DNA from: Ditylenchus dipsaci
Lineage: Eukaryota; Nematoda; Chromadorea; Rhabditida; Anguinidae
Length of the DNA: 64,000 nucleotides
Direction of reading: 5' to 3'
NCBI GenBank assembly: GCA_004194705.1
Contig: SADC01000250.1
Span: 102,235 to 166,234 of the forward strand
Shown: one piece after another, positions 11,766 to 21,440 of the stretch
Layout of the letters: each line of letters opens with the position of its first letter
Position numbering within the stretch: position 1 is the stretch's first letter
Notes under the pieces: model-generated
What the model was told of the DNA's origin: nothing
What the model saw: the letters and a program-made list of their open reading frames with translations, nothing else
The model's database searches: none
Made by a program: the position numbers and the translations under genes

Positions 11766-12024
11766 GGACGACCTGCGACTCGCTACAAATTGTGACTCGC
11801 TACTGCGACTCGCTACAGATTGAATTTTCTATTGTTATGTGGGTACAGATTGTTGTACCAGACCAATTGTTGGCCGCTTCGCGGCCAAGACCAACACACT
11901 CCACATTGCAAGGGATAGGGGAACATGTAGTACATGTTTTTGAGTGAAATGGACAAAAAAGTTAAAGTGTAGCGAGTCGCAAAAAGTGTAGCGAGTCACA
12001 ATTGTAGCGAGTCGAAGTTTTACC
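11766..12024. mobile_element. Foldback element with GTAGCGAGTCG arrays and 8-bp TSD
   Basis: An exact 8-bp duplication GTATTGAA (11758-11765 and 12025-12032) brackets a 259-bp element starting GGACGACCTGCGACTCGC and ending GCGAGTCGAAGTTTTACC. Each end has three copies of a GACTCGCTAC unit, in inverted orientation. The centre holds a perfect hairpin, TTGGCCGC/GCGGCCAA. A larger relative with the same array and the same central sequence is at 48358-49293. Confidence 0.9.
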
Positions 12025-12440
12025 GTATTGAAAAGGGCTCCTTGTTGTCCGGGCTAAAAGACATGCAACTTTTTTCGAATTTTTCTTCAACTAAATAGTC
12101 TACACGAGTGCTGTGCCCAGTCTCCAAGAGGTGCAGCAGATGAGGGCTATTTAGGCAAATGCCTCCGGAGATCGTCAGTAGGAGAATCAAATCTATGAGC
12201 ACCACCTCTAATAGGTAGCAGACAATAAGAGACGGTATGTTAAGGCAAGATAGTGGCTATACGAGTGCTAGCTATAAAGTTGATATATTGAGTTAAAAAA
12301 ACGAAAAATCGCAAAATGAAAAAAGAAATAGCCCTAAAACGTAGTGCGGTTTTTATTCCCTTTTTAGAGTCACATCAGAAATCTTTTTTCACAGAAAAAA
12401 ATGATTAGAACGTCAGCTTTTGAATGGTACAAAACATGTC

Positions 12441-12760
12441 TACAGGGTGGCGCAAAAAAAAATTCGGCCACCTTTAAAAAGTTGGCGTACGTAACCCATT
12501 GCCCGGTCGATTTACGATTTTTGGGTGGCAAGCCCTTGGAAACCTCCACAATAACGGCCGGCGGTGATGAAGAGAACAAGCACAGAGCTCTCAGGTAGCT
12601 TAACTACGGTCATCGATTTTCCTCGGAAAATCGATGGGGCAGAGAGCCACCTACGCAAAAATTTTAAATGGCCGCGATTTTCGGGCACCCTGTACATACC
12701 TGAAAAAAATCTTTTCGAAAATCTTAAAAATTTGGAAAAAATTAGAGACTCACCCTGCAT
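12441..12760. mobile_element. MITE with TACAGGGTGGCGC-type ends
   Basis: The left end TACAGGGTGGCGCAAAAAAA and right end TAGAGACTCACCCTGCA are imperfect inverted termini of the CAGGGTG type. A palindrome, TCGATTTTCCTCGGAAAATC, sits in the middle. No coding frame. Confidence 0.6.
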
Positions 12761-13007
12761 TTAATTTTTAACCGATGTCAAACGGAGCGAAAACATCAAC
12801 TGTACGTAGTGTTAAAAATCACATTTTTATCCCAGGAAAAGAACTAAGTAATGCTTATGTAGGATGTCAAAAAAAAGGCGTTGAAAAATCTGTTAAAGAG
12901 TGCTCTTTTTGTGAATTTAATATTTTGCAGAAATTAAGACGTATTTGCTGACATTCAAATGATATAAAGTACAACCCTGCATCATTAAACATTCGTAAAT
13001 TACATCT

Positions 13008-13165
13008 CCAACGACTGACCAACACTCAAGCATGGAATCACTTTTGTCACTGACGTTAGTTTGCTTTCCTTCAAATCAGCTTCTTCTCACAGTTTGACTA
13101 TTTTTTTGCAGCTTGTCAATGATTGTCAGTACCAGCCTATCCACTTTGAAGCAGTATATCTCATC
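13008..13165. repeat. Dispersed repeat, inverted copy at 31855-32010
   Basis: CGACTGACCAACACTCAAGC through CTTGTCAATGATTGTCAGTA is present in inverted orientation 19 kb away with few changes. The conservation is notable because neither copy has obvious transposon termini. Both could be remnants of one captured or duplicated non-coding piece. Confidence 0.6.
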
Positions 13166-13671
13166 GTCCTTGCTCCTATGAAAGTCACCAATCACAAAAA
13201 AAATCCACAGAGTTTGAATGAATCGCAGATGAATTCTTCTAATTTTCTCCTTTGACTCATTCTCAGATTTTTTCCAGTTTAGTCCACTTGAAGTAGATGG
13301 GTATCACCTATTGCCTTTTTGCATGACTCCTTGTATTACTGCATCATCTAGCCATCATAGTGCAGCCTGACATTTGCTTTGGCATTGAAGCACGTGTCAA
13401 AACCCTAAAATAAAACACGTAGTACAGTCAACTCTGTATACAGTCCATGCTCTATTTATCATAACTCCATTTAAGATAAAACTCTGTTTAACATAACTCT
13501 GAAACTTGGAGATCAAGGAACCTTATATACCAAAAGATAGCCCTAATCGAGTTTGTTACTAGTCTGCAGTCGAAATTTCCTGTTGAGAAGTTCCGGACGA
13601 GATATTACACTTTGAAAATTGCGAAATCTAGCAGTTTGAGTATGGTGAAAAATTACACCCTGAATCAGTGT

Positions 13672-14105
13672 ACAGGTATGGCGTATCGGTATCGGTTGAG
13701 ACTCTATTTTTCATGTCGCATATTCGAACCTCACTCGAAGCATATTTATTTTATTGTATTTTTTACATTTTCTCGAATTCATATATTTTACTCTTTCTGG
13801 TCCTTTCTTTTTAATCTTTTTCTAGTACAAGCGATAGAGTTGTTTAATAATCCCAGAGATGGTAGAAAAATCACGACTAAAAGGAGTTGGTCAAGCCTTG
13901 AATTGAGAGATTCAAGGAACATAAGTTAAATCTTCACGAAAATCTACCGTTTAGTTCACAGAAAAAATATATGAATTCGCGAAAAATAAAAAAAAACAAA
14001 ACAAAAAAGTATGCTTTGAGTGAAGTTTGGATCTACGACATGAAAAATAGAGTCTCAACCGGCACCACTGCGCCATACCCACACATTGGTACAGTCGAGT
14101 CGCGA
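13672..14105. mobile_element. Palindromic MITE (CAGGTATGGCG ends)
   Basis: The left arm (ACAGGTATGGCGTATCGG, TTGAGACTCTATTTTTCATG, CACTCGAAGCATATTTATTT) is mirrored at 13970-14105 (AGTATGCTTTGAGTGAAGTT, ATGAAAAATAGAGTCTCAAC, CGCCATACCCACACATTGGT). The apparent frames in it are products of the palindrome. Confidence 0.7.
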
Positions 14106-14325
14106 TATAGCGCGACCCTTCAAATGATTCCAGCAAAAGGAAGTCAGGGCAACCACTTCGTCACAAATCGTCACTCTACTATAATAGACAATGAAAATGA
14201 GCCATCTACCGTCTTCAGAATGACACCTCGAGTACTTCCCTTGTCACACAAAATTGGCATCGCAGCGCTTCTAGAGCATGCATGTTTGTCGCAATATTTG
14301 CAAAAATTTTGCTTAAAGAGCTATG

Positions 14326-14535
14326 GCCACGCAATCTGGATTGTCTCCCGCCAATTCAAAATTTTTCGCCTAATAATGTAACTTCTGTACGGATTTTTCA
14401 GCTTGGTTTCTAACAAAACTTTACCTAAAATCAATTTTATGTGAAGTTTTGTAAAAAACCAAGTTGAAAAATCCGTGCAGAAGTTCAATGATTAGGATTT
14501 TTTTTGAACTTGCGGGGGACTACCGTTGTCGGAGA
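14326..14535. mobile_element. Degenerate relative of the TTAA elements
   Basis: The core ACTTCTGTACGGATTTTTCA with TTGGTTTCTAACAAAACT, and its inverted partner AACCAAGTTGAAAAATCCGT, is the same interior found in the TTAA elements at 43460, 47315 and 55676. The termini are worn; no TTAA pair could be assigned. Confidence 0.6.
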
Positions 14536-14994
14536 CGGCAATGGCCCTATAAAGAAACTTGTGTTTACCATTAAATGTCTTTCTAAATCCGAATAACTAA
14601 GAAACAAACTATTTTAAACCATCACTTTTATCACAACTCACTGATAGATCACTATCGAAACCCGGTTTGGGGGGAGATTATTTGATTTTTCAAATTTTAA
14701 TTCTAACAAGGGAACGCATGTTGGTGTTGTCGCGATTCAGGAAAACTATTATTACAAATCTATAGAGTATTAAAAAATATTATTTGACATAAATTTCCAA
14801 ATTACCCCTGGGCTCGATTTTTCAAAGCAACTAACCGTTTGAAAGTTAAGCATATAGAAAGTGCAGCATGTACTTAATAATGAAACAGTTAAAGATCTGG
14901 TCAAATGGCGCAGTGGCCAGTCATAAAAGTTGTAGTGCACACCACTTCCTGCCAATCCCCCTCATTTGACGGTTAAAGGGGGGAGCCATTTCGA

Positions 14995-15108
14995 TGCGAA
15001 GAAGTGGCTTTCATGACGCAGTGCGTAAGTGTTGTTTGGCCCAAAATGGTGTTGTTTTGGTGTTGCAGGTTCAATCCCGCGTAGTGGCACACTATTTTTT
15101 TGGCTTGT
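14995..15108 (+). repeat. tRNA-like sequence in left arm of TTAA element
   Basis: TGGCTTTCATGACGCAGTGC gives a loose box A and TTGCAGGTTCAATCCCGCG a good box B, followed by a T-run (CTATTTTTTTGG) that could terminate Pol III. The inverted, more decayed partner is at about 16095-16215. Confidence 0.45.
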
Positions 15109-15410
15109 TTGGCCAGTTTAGAGGTAATTCGACTTTTTTGACGCCAAATTCGGAATCAGCGACCCAAATCGGGCAGGAGCAGAGTGGGGAAATTCAAATT
15201 GGGGAAAAATCAAGTTGGGGAAATTCAAATTGGGGAAAAATCAAATTGGGGAAAAAATCACTTGCTGTCGCGCTTGCGCACCCGATGGAAGCTCATTGAA
15301 TAGCCTTTGCAGAAGCCCAAAACTTTTCCTTTTTCAGTATAGAATGCATTCTCCATAGCTATAAGATCAGGATCAAAGGTTGAAAATTTAGCAGGAAATA
15401 TATGAAAAAG

Positions 15411-15799
15411 GGTACTTATGCTGTTGACGGCGCCACCCCAAATTTTTGTTTTTTGACAATATACAACCTTTGTTACATCAGAAATTCATTTATTATTTTT
15501 TGCTTTGTTCGTTCTTTTGCAATTATTTTTACTCCCTCTTTTTCTATTTCTCCTCGCTAGCTCTCACCGCTTATGTAATTTTTCAGTTTTCAATAGCGAT
15601 GGACCTTATTTCAGTCGTATGTATCTGATTTTATGTGGAGAAGAAAATTTAATGGATGTGATATTTTCTATCATTTGTGGTCTCAAATTGCGGAATTGTA
15701 TGTTTTTTGATTTGTAATAAATGAATTTCTGATGTAACAAAGGTTGTATATTGTCAAAAAACAAAAATTTGGGGTGGCGCCGTCAACAGCATAAGTACC
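15411..15799. mobile_element. Nested foldback element, exact 8-bp TSD
   Basis: TGAAAAAG at 15403-15410 and 15800-15807 is an exact duplication. The element starts GGTACTTATGCTGTTGACGG and ends CCGTCAACAGCATAAGTACC, with a further matched arm (TTGTTACATCAGAAATTCAT). A non-palindromic centre of about 200 bp is T-rich, with one frame (YFSRMYLILCGEENLMDVIF) that I do not recognise. Confidence 0.9.
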
Positions 15800-16309
15800 T
15801 GAAAAAGCAGTAAGTGTATCTGCATACAAACAATGAGCAGATATGCCCGCAATCAGATAGAACAAACAATCAAAATCGTGTCCTAATTTGATTTTTCCCC
15901 AATTTGATTTTTCCCCAATTTGAATTTCTCCAATTTGAATTTCCCCAATTTGATTTTCCCCAATTTGATTTTTCACCAATTTGAATTTCCCCAATTTGAA
16001 CTTCCCAACTTGATTTTCCCCAATTTGATGTTTCCCCAATTTGAATTTCCCCGATTTGAATTTCCCCACTCTGCTCCTGCCCCCAAAATCACCTCTAAAC
16101 TGACCAAACAAGCCAAAAAAATAGTGTGCCCCTTTGAGCCTGCGATTGAGCCTGCAATACCAAAAAACACCATTTGGGCCAAAAAAACGCGAGCACTTAC
16201 TCACTGCGCCATGTAAGCCACTTTTTCGAATCTTAGTGGCTTCCCCCTTTAACAGTACATTAAAAAGCCTACGATGCAAAAAAAACAAATAAAAAACAAA
16301 AAGCAGGAG

Positions 16310-16372
16310 CCAGGGATTGAACCCGAGAGCATCTTCCGGGAACTAACGCACTGGCCACTTCTACAACTGACC
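16310..16372 (-). repeat. tRNA-like fragment
   Basis: On the minus strand GTGGCCAGTGCGTTAGTTCC resembles box A and CTCGGGTTCAATCCCTGG is a near-consensus box B, with AT-rich T-runs after it. Anticodon and acceptor stems do not form, so a tRNA-derived repeat is the better call. Confidence 0.45.
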
Positions 16373-17101
16373 ACGTGTACAACCATGTTTAGCTTTAGTG
16401 TATATTTATGTAGTTTTTATATGCTCATCTTCTAAATGGTTAGCTACTTTGAAAAATCAGCCCAGGCGGAATTTGGTTATATATGTCAAATAATATTCTT
16501 GAATGCTCTATCGATCTGAAATAATATTTTTCCTGAATCGCAACGACACCAACGTGCGTTCCCTTGTAATTTTTTTAAGATTTTTCATTTTTGTATTTTG
16601 CAAAACTAAAAATTTTGAAAAATGCAGCTTAGTTTTTAGAAAAAAAACAGTTCATTCGATTTAAGAAGTTTAATTTGTGAAACGCCAGTTTTTTATGGTC
16701 GCCCAAGTAATGCCAATAAAAAATCCTAATTCGGATCCGAATTTCAAAGTTTTCCCACAGAAACCAATACGCATCTCTAAGTTCACTTCTTTGTATAAAT
16801 AATTTTATATTCACTTAAGAGCGGAGAACCACTTCTACAACTGTCCTTATCATCATAGGGCCAAAGTTAAACAAAACAAAAAATGCCAAGATTCTTTTAA
16901 AAAATTAATATAAAAACTAGAGACGGAAACGGGACGGGATCCCGTACCGGATCCCGTCCCGTTGGACCAAAATTTGACCTAAAATCCCGTCCCGGAATCC
17001 CGCCGGGTCCATTTCGAAAATCCCGGTCCCGGTCCCGGTTTTGATTTTTTCTTTATCATAAACCGGGATTCACAGTTTACCAGAATAATAACGATTACAC
17101 A

Positions 17102-17292
17102 TACAGTCGACTCTCCCAATAACGAACCCCCCGGGGACCGGCTCTAGGTGTTCGTTATTGAGAGAGTTCGTTATTGATAAGGTCCGTTATAAGTACTTTA
17201 TCGAAAATCCAACCAAACCAAACCAAAAAAAGTGTTCGTTATTTAGAGAGTTCGTTATTCAGGGGGTTCGTTATTGGGAGAGTCGACTGTAT
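17102..17292. mobile_element. TA-flanked palindromic MITE (CAGT family)
   Basis: TACAGTCGACTCTCCCAATA at the left is mirrored by TATTGGGAGAGTCGACTGTA at the right, giving a 191-bp near-perfect inverted repeat with GTTCGTTATT units inside. TA duplication and CAGT ends are typical of pogo-type elements. Confidence 0.85.
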
Positions 17293-17305
17293 ATTATATT
17301 CACAT

Positions 17306-17552
17306 TACCGTATTTTCTCTATTAAACCCCCATGGGGGATTATTTTTCAACCCCTAAAAAATCAGACAACTTTAAGGCCAATTTCGAGATTTTTGGGTAC
17401 TCAACCAAAATCTGAAAAGTATCAGGAGTGCTCTTGCTAACCAAGAAAACGTAAAAAACAGATTTGCAAAATGTTTGCTCTAGACTGAGACATAAGGTCC
17501 ATATGGTGGGGGATTATTAGAGAGTGGGAGTTCAATAGAGAAAATACGGTAT
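17306..17552. mobile_element. TA-flanked MITE, CCGTATT (pogo-like) family
   Basis: Starts TACCGTATTTTCTCTATTAA and ends TCAATAGAGAAAATACGGTA. Same terminal sequence class as the larger pogo-like copies at 1-764 and 41014-41756, but 247 bp and without coding sequence. It lies 13 bp from the preceding CAGT element. Confidence 0.85.
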
Positions 17553-18309
17553 CTCATATTATGCTCGAGCACCTCCAGCTCAGATACTTTTTTGGCCGAT
17601 TCAGGGATTTTTCGGCGAACCTTACTTGTCTATCCATTCCACGAAATAACGAGGATTTTGATTTTTTCGCAAAAGTTAAAACTTCTGCCTAATCGTCAAG
17701 TTTAACCATTTCAAAGAACCATGATACCCTCCTTGTGGTTCGAAAAATTTTTATCTCAAAAATTAAAAAACACGCGGCTTTCTCATGAAATCGGGATTGA
17801 GAAACACGAATATGAGGTTATCTCTTCCATCCGAGCCCTCCGCGTGGGGGATTCTATAATCAAGTCCCGTGATGCTTTTTTAGAGATATTTTATTCGTGG
17901 CACCTGATGTTCGGCAGCGGTTACAGTATTTATATACTAGCATTTCTGTATTCATATATTAAGTTGGCAATAGAAAAGACTTGAGCATTAAATCGTTCAT
18001 TTTTTGCTGAAAATAAGTGAAGAAAATATCAGAAATGTGGAACTTTGTAGCTTAAATTAAGCTGACTTAAATCCCGGTCATTTTACCGGGATCCCGTACG
18101 GGATCCCGTTGGTTGTGTCCACAAAATCCCGGTCCCGGTCCCGGTCTCAATCTAGGTCGAAAATCCCGTCCCGGAATCCCGTTGGGTGGCGTCTTTCCGT
18201 CTCTAATAAAAACAGCTTCAAAGTTAAAAACACACAAAATCCACCTTGAAAAATTTCTCAAACCCACATCTCTGAACCTTTTTCAAAAAATACACGACAG
18301 AAAAAATAC

Positions 18310-19169
18310 GGCTTGAGTTCAGAATCCCCCCCCCCACGGGGACTGATCAGGTGGAGGAGATAACTTCATATTCGTGTTTCTCGACCCCGATTTCATGAGA
18401 AAGCCGGCTGTTTTTTTGGTTCTGAGAAAAAAAATTTTTTCGAACCACAGGGGGGTATCATGGTTTTTTAGTCAAAATTTGAAAATTTTAAATTGGCGCC
18501 TTTTGAATTTAAAAGGGAATAAGGGCTGTATTGGGAGAAGAAGGGAATAAAAGGGGGCCACTGATCACACAGGGCCCACTAACAAGAAGATGTTGAACAT
18601 AGTTTTGAATACTGGGGCCTACCGCATAAATAAACTCTGGTATGCATGCTTTTTCATGCATCCAGAGTCACTTTCGAGTGATTTGTGTCTAAGGTATGTG
18701 GGTGTGCGCATCTCAACTCCAAGCCCCCAAGCCCCCAAGCCCCCAAGCCCTTGAGAGTTAGAGATGCGCACATCCACATACCTTAGACATGATTCCGAGA
18801 AGTACTCTTGACCATAAAATGCATATAGAGTCTCTTTTTGCCACGGCCCAGTTGAAAAACATGGTGAGGCAGTCGAAGAATATAGATATTCAAATTTATG
18901 ATGTTCTGCCATAAAAGTGGCCCCTTTTATTCCCTTCCCCTCCCAATACAGCCCTTATTCCCTTTAAAATTCAAAAGGCGCCAATTTAAAATTTTCAAAT
19001 TTTGACTAAAAAACCATGATACCCCCCTGTGGTTCGAAAAAATTTTTTTTCTCAGAACCAAAAAAACAGCCGGCTTTCTCATGAAATCGGGGTCGAGAAA
19101 CACGAATATGAAGTTATCTCCTCCACCTGATCAGTCCCCGTAGGGGGGGGGGGATTCTGAACTGCAACC
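18310..19169. mobile_element. Intact FB foldback element, exact 8-bp TSD
   Basis: AAAAATAC at 18302-18309 and 19170-19177 is an exact duplication. The 860-bp element begins GGCTTGAGTTCAGAATCCCC and ends GATTCTGAACTGCAACC. Arms of nearly 300 bp are almost perfectly inverted. An inner inverted module contains TGTCTAAGGTATGTGGGTGT and a run of AAGCCCC units. This is the reference copy for fragments at 2935, 17725, 30840, 43790, 56848, 58200 and 61980 onward. Confidence 0.95.
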
Positions 19170-19507
19170 AAAAATACAGTAAAAAAACGAAAAAAGTAGA
19201 AAAGTGACTGAACATCATAGTCCAAATACTGTTTGAAGATTTCTTCTAATAGAGTGGCTCCCCAAAATCCGGAATTTTCGGAAATATGTTGCATTGATTT
19301 TTCAAATGCTTTCATAGATTTTCGAATTCTGTGATATAAAGAAGATAGTCTGAAGGCAGTAAATCATCTTTTAAAAAATACAAAAAGATAGAAAGTTTTC
19401 GAAAATTCCAATTTGTACTTCTGTTAAAAAACATGCGGTAATCCTAGTGATGCTACATTTTTTAGTCAAAATAATATCAGCAAAAAGAAAGTAACAAGTA
19501 ACAATGT

Positions 19508-19872
19508 AACAAGGGTGTTTCAAGAAATTCGCCGGATTTGAAACGGGCGTAACTTTTTATAGATGGCATTTTTCAAAATTCTGTTTTCATAAACCGATTT
19601 TTATCACCGACAATATTTTATTGATGCATAATGTGAAAAACACGATTTTCTCTTGGTCCCCCTGTAATTTAGGTCCTTGTCTGGGGATGGCCTTTGGATG
19701 CGCAAGGCCCAAACCACAGGAAGAACCAAACGAAAATCGTGTTCTTAACGTTACACACGAAACAATATTGTAGGCGAAAGAGATCGATTGATGAAAACAG
19801 AATTTCGAAAAATGCTCAAGTAAATAAGTTATGACCATTTCAAAAACTGGGAATTTCTCACACACCCTGTAT
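19508..19872. mobile_element. MITE with AAGGGTGTTTC/CACACCCTGTA ends
   Basis: The left end AAGGGTGTTTCAAGAAATTC and right end TCTCACACACCCTGTAT are imperfect inverted termini. Internal segments AACAGAATTTTGAAAAATGC-type and its inverse also pair (ATTTTTCAAAATTCTGTTTT and ACAGAATTTCGAAAAATGCT). No coding frame. Confidence 0.65.
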
Positions 19873-19892
19873 TTACATGTATTTTGTTTTAG

Positions 19893-20047
19893 TGAGACAG
19901 AATAAGTGCATTTACATCCTCTTGGATAGTCGTCTACACAATGCCCAAGGTCCAACATCATTCCAAGATTTTCTCCTCTTCATCTTCTATGTGGGCAAGG
20001 GTGATTATGGGCGCAAGATGGATCACAAGAAGGAAGAGATTGAAGGC
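19893..20047 (+). CDS. Single exon of a GIY-YIG nuclease (ANKLE1/LEM-3-like)
   Basis: A 155-nt exon is bounded by an acceptor (TTTTGTTTTAG ending 19892) and a donor (GTAAGC at 20048). It enters in phase 1 and leaves in phase 0. It reads RQNKCIYILLDSRLHNAQGP, then TSFQDFLLFIFYVGKGDYGR and KMDHKKEEIEG. The 'YILLD' strand and the 'FYVGKG...R...H' signature match the GIY-YIG nuclease domain of ANKLE1/LEM-3 proteins, where the Tyr of each motif and the following Arg and His belong to the active site. I found no upstream LEM/ankyrin exon or downstream exon carrying the catalytic Glu within several kilobases; a MITE ends only 20 bases upstream. It is either one exon of a gene with long, transposon-filled introns or an orphaned exon. 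Penelope-type GIY-YIG domains read differently. Confidence 0.55.
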
Positions 20048-20059
20048 GTAAGCAATTAA

Positions 20060-20690
20060 TATTTTAAAACACAATAACAAAGGTTGAAAGATATATAGTT
20101 TTTTTCTCATTTCTACGGGAATTTTTATTTGGAAGATCACTTTTTTGACACAAACATTAGCCTCAAAAAAGGCTAAATAAGACATCCAGAAAAAATCTCA
20201 GTGAACATAAAAATTGAATTTCTGATGACGAATAGTTCAACACTTGTTGTTAAAATTTAAAAAAAACCACAATTTTTTAAAACGAAAACATAAATGTAGT
20301 AATAAGAGTAAGAAAGTAAATAAAATTGGATTCACATTTACATTAGTACTGAGAAGGCGCAAGTGTAAATGTACAGGGTGACCCGAAAAAATTGGGAAAA
20401 TTATGAAAAAGTTTAAGTTTAATTTTATTCGTCTGCAACTGGTACTTATTCCGATTACACCCACCTCATTTTTTTCAAAACTTGCAGTGAAAAATTGATT
20501 TTAATCTTATATCAAACTAGCTGACAGGGAAGAAAAAGTGTACTACTGAACAGGGAGAAGATTTCAGGAGTAAAGAAAACACTTCGTGTTTTAAGTAGTG
20601 CTGGGGGCTTCTTCGAAGCCTCTTATTTGATAAAAAGCAGGTGTTCTTGGTAAAGGTATTTTTGGTCACAGGCATTTTCGGTAGCATGTG
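20060..20690. other. No gene; contains a CAGGGTG-type element end
   Basis: TACAGGGTGACCCGAAAAAA at 20374 looks like one terminus of the TACAGGGTG class. No convincing partner end was found. No further exon of the GIY-YIG gene could be supported here. Confidence 0.4.
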
Positions 20691-20699
20691 TGGCATAGT

Positions 20700-21440
20700 T
20701 TGTGGAAAATCGGGAATTTGGTCTTATCAAACCCAATTTCCCACACCATTTTACATGAGATAGGCAGGTTTATTTGATTTAAAAAAAATTAATTTTTCAG
20801 GCCATCAGGTGGATATCCACCTGGCCAGGTGGTACCCACACATGTTCTGGGGTTTTGGAGTGGAAAATCGGAAATTTGGTCCTAACAAACCCAATTCCCC
20901 ACACCATTTTACATAAGATAGGCAGGTTTTTTTTTCTGATTGTTAAGAAATTTTTTTTCAGGCGATCCAGGTGGATATCCACCTGGATAGGTGCTTCCCA
21001 CCCAGGTTTTGGGGTTTTGGTGTGAAAAATCGGAAATTTGGTCTTAAGAAACCGAATCCCCACATCACTTTCACATAAGACAGGCAGGTTTTTTTTTGAT
21101 TTAAAAAAAATTAATTTTTCAGGTTCTCCAGTTGGTCTTCAGCTGGCCAGGTGGTACCCACCCAGGTTTTGGGGGTTTGGTGTTAAAAACTGGAAACTTG
21201 GTCTTGACAAGCCCGATTTCTTATACCATTTCACATAAGATAGGCAAGCTTTTTTTTGATTTTGGAAAAAAAATTTCAGGTTATCCAGCTGGTCTCCAGC
21301 AGGTCTCCAGCTGGAGACCAGCTGGTCAGGAGGTATCCACCCCAGCTTTTGGGATTTCGGCGCGAGAAATCGCAATTTTGGCCTTGACAAACCCGATTCC
21401 TTGCACGATTTTACATATAATAGCATTATTACTTTAGCCT
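20700..21440 (+). repeat. Satellite-like tandem repeat, about 160-bp unit
   Basis: Four to five units occur in tandem. The marker TTTTTCAGG before the CCAGGTGGATATCCACCTGG palindrome falls at 20798, 20959, 21120 and 21277 (periods 161, 161, 157). Each unit also carries a 'cccaCACCATTTTACATAAGATAGGCAGG' type stretch and a 'GTTTTGGTGTGAAAAATCGG' type stretch. Related units lie at 62700-62990 and 63480-63745, 42 kb away. The inner palindrome varies most (GGTCTCCAGCTGGAGACC in unit 4). Confidence 0.85.

Larger units (their letters stand above)
14977..16248. mobile_element. TTAA-flanked composite element with arrays and tRNA-like arms
   Basis: TTAA (14973-14976) precedes AGGGGGGAGCCATTTCGATG, and CTTAGTGGCTTCCCCCT precedes TTAA (16249-16252). 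Each arm contains a tRNA-like stretch followed by tandem GGGGAAATTCAAATT units (four to five left, about eleven right, inverted). A separate 389-bp element is inserted at 15411-15799. The arms flank GCAGGAGCAGAGTGGGG and its inverse. No transposase frame. Confidence 0.85.
16918..18205. mobile_element. hAT-like element with GGGACGGGATCCCG arms and exact 8-bp TSD
   Basis: ATAAAAAC occurs exactly at 16910-16917 and 18206-18213. The ends are TAGAGACGGAAACGGGACGG and GGCGTCTTTCCGTCTCTA, and both arms are dense in GGGATCCCGT/CCCGGTCCCGG units. Three other pieces sit inside: two TA-type elements (17102-17292, 17306-17552) and an FB fragment (17725-17880). The half copy ending CTTCCGTCTCTA near 58028 lies beside a BED-finger frame, which supports the hAT assignment. 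Confidence 0.85.

Noticed and set aside
15446..15717. Plus-strand frames as an exon
   Set aside because: They lie in the T-rich centre of a 389-bp foldback element with exact target duplication; no homology was recognised.
19893..20047. GIY-YIG domain of a Penelope-like retroelement
   Set aside because: The YILLD...FYVGKG spacing and the splice-bounded exon fit ANKLE1/LEM-3 better, and no reverse transcriptase was seen nearby.
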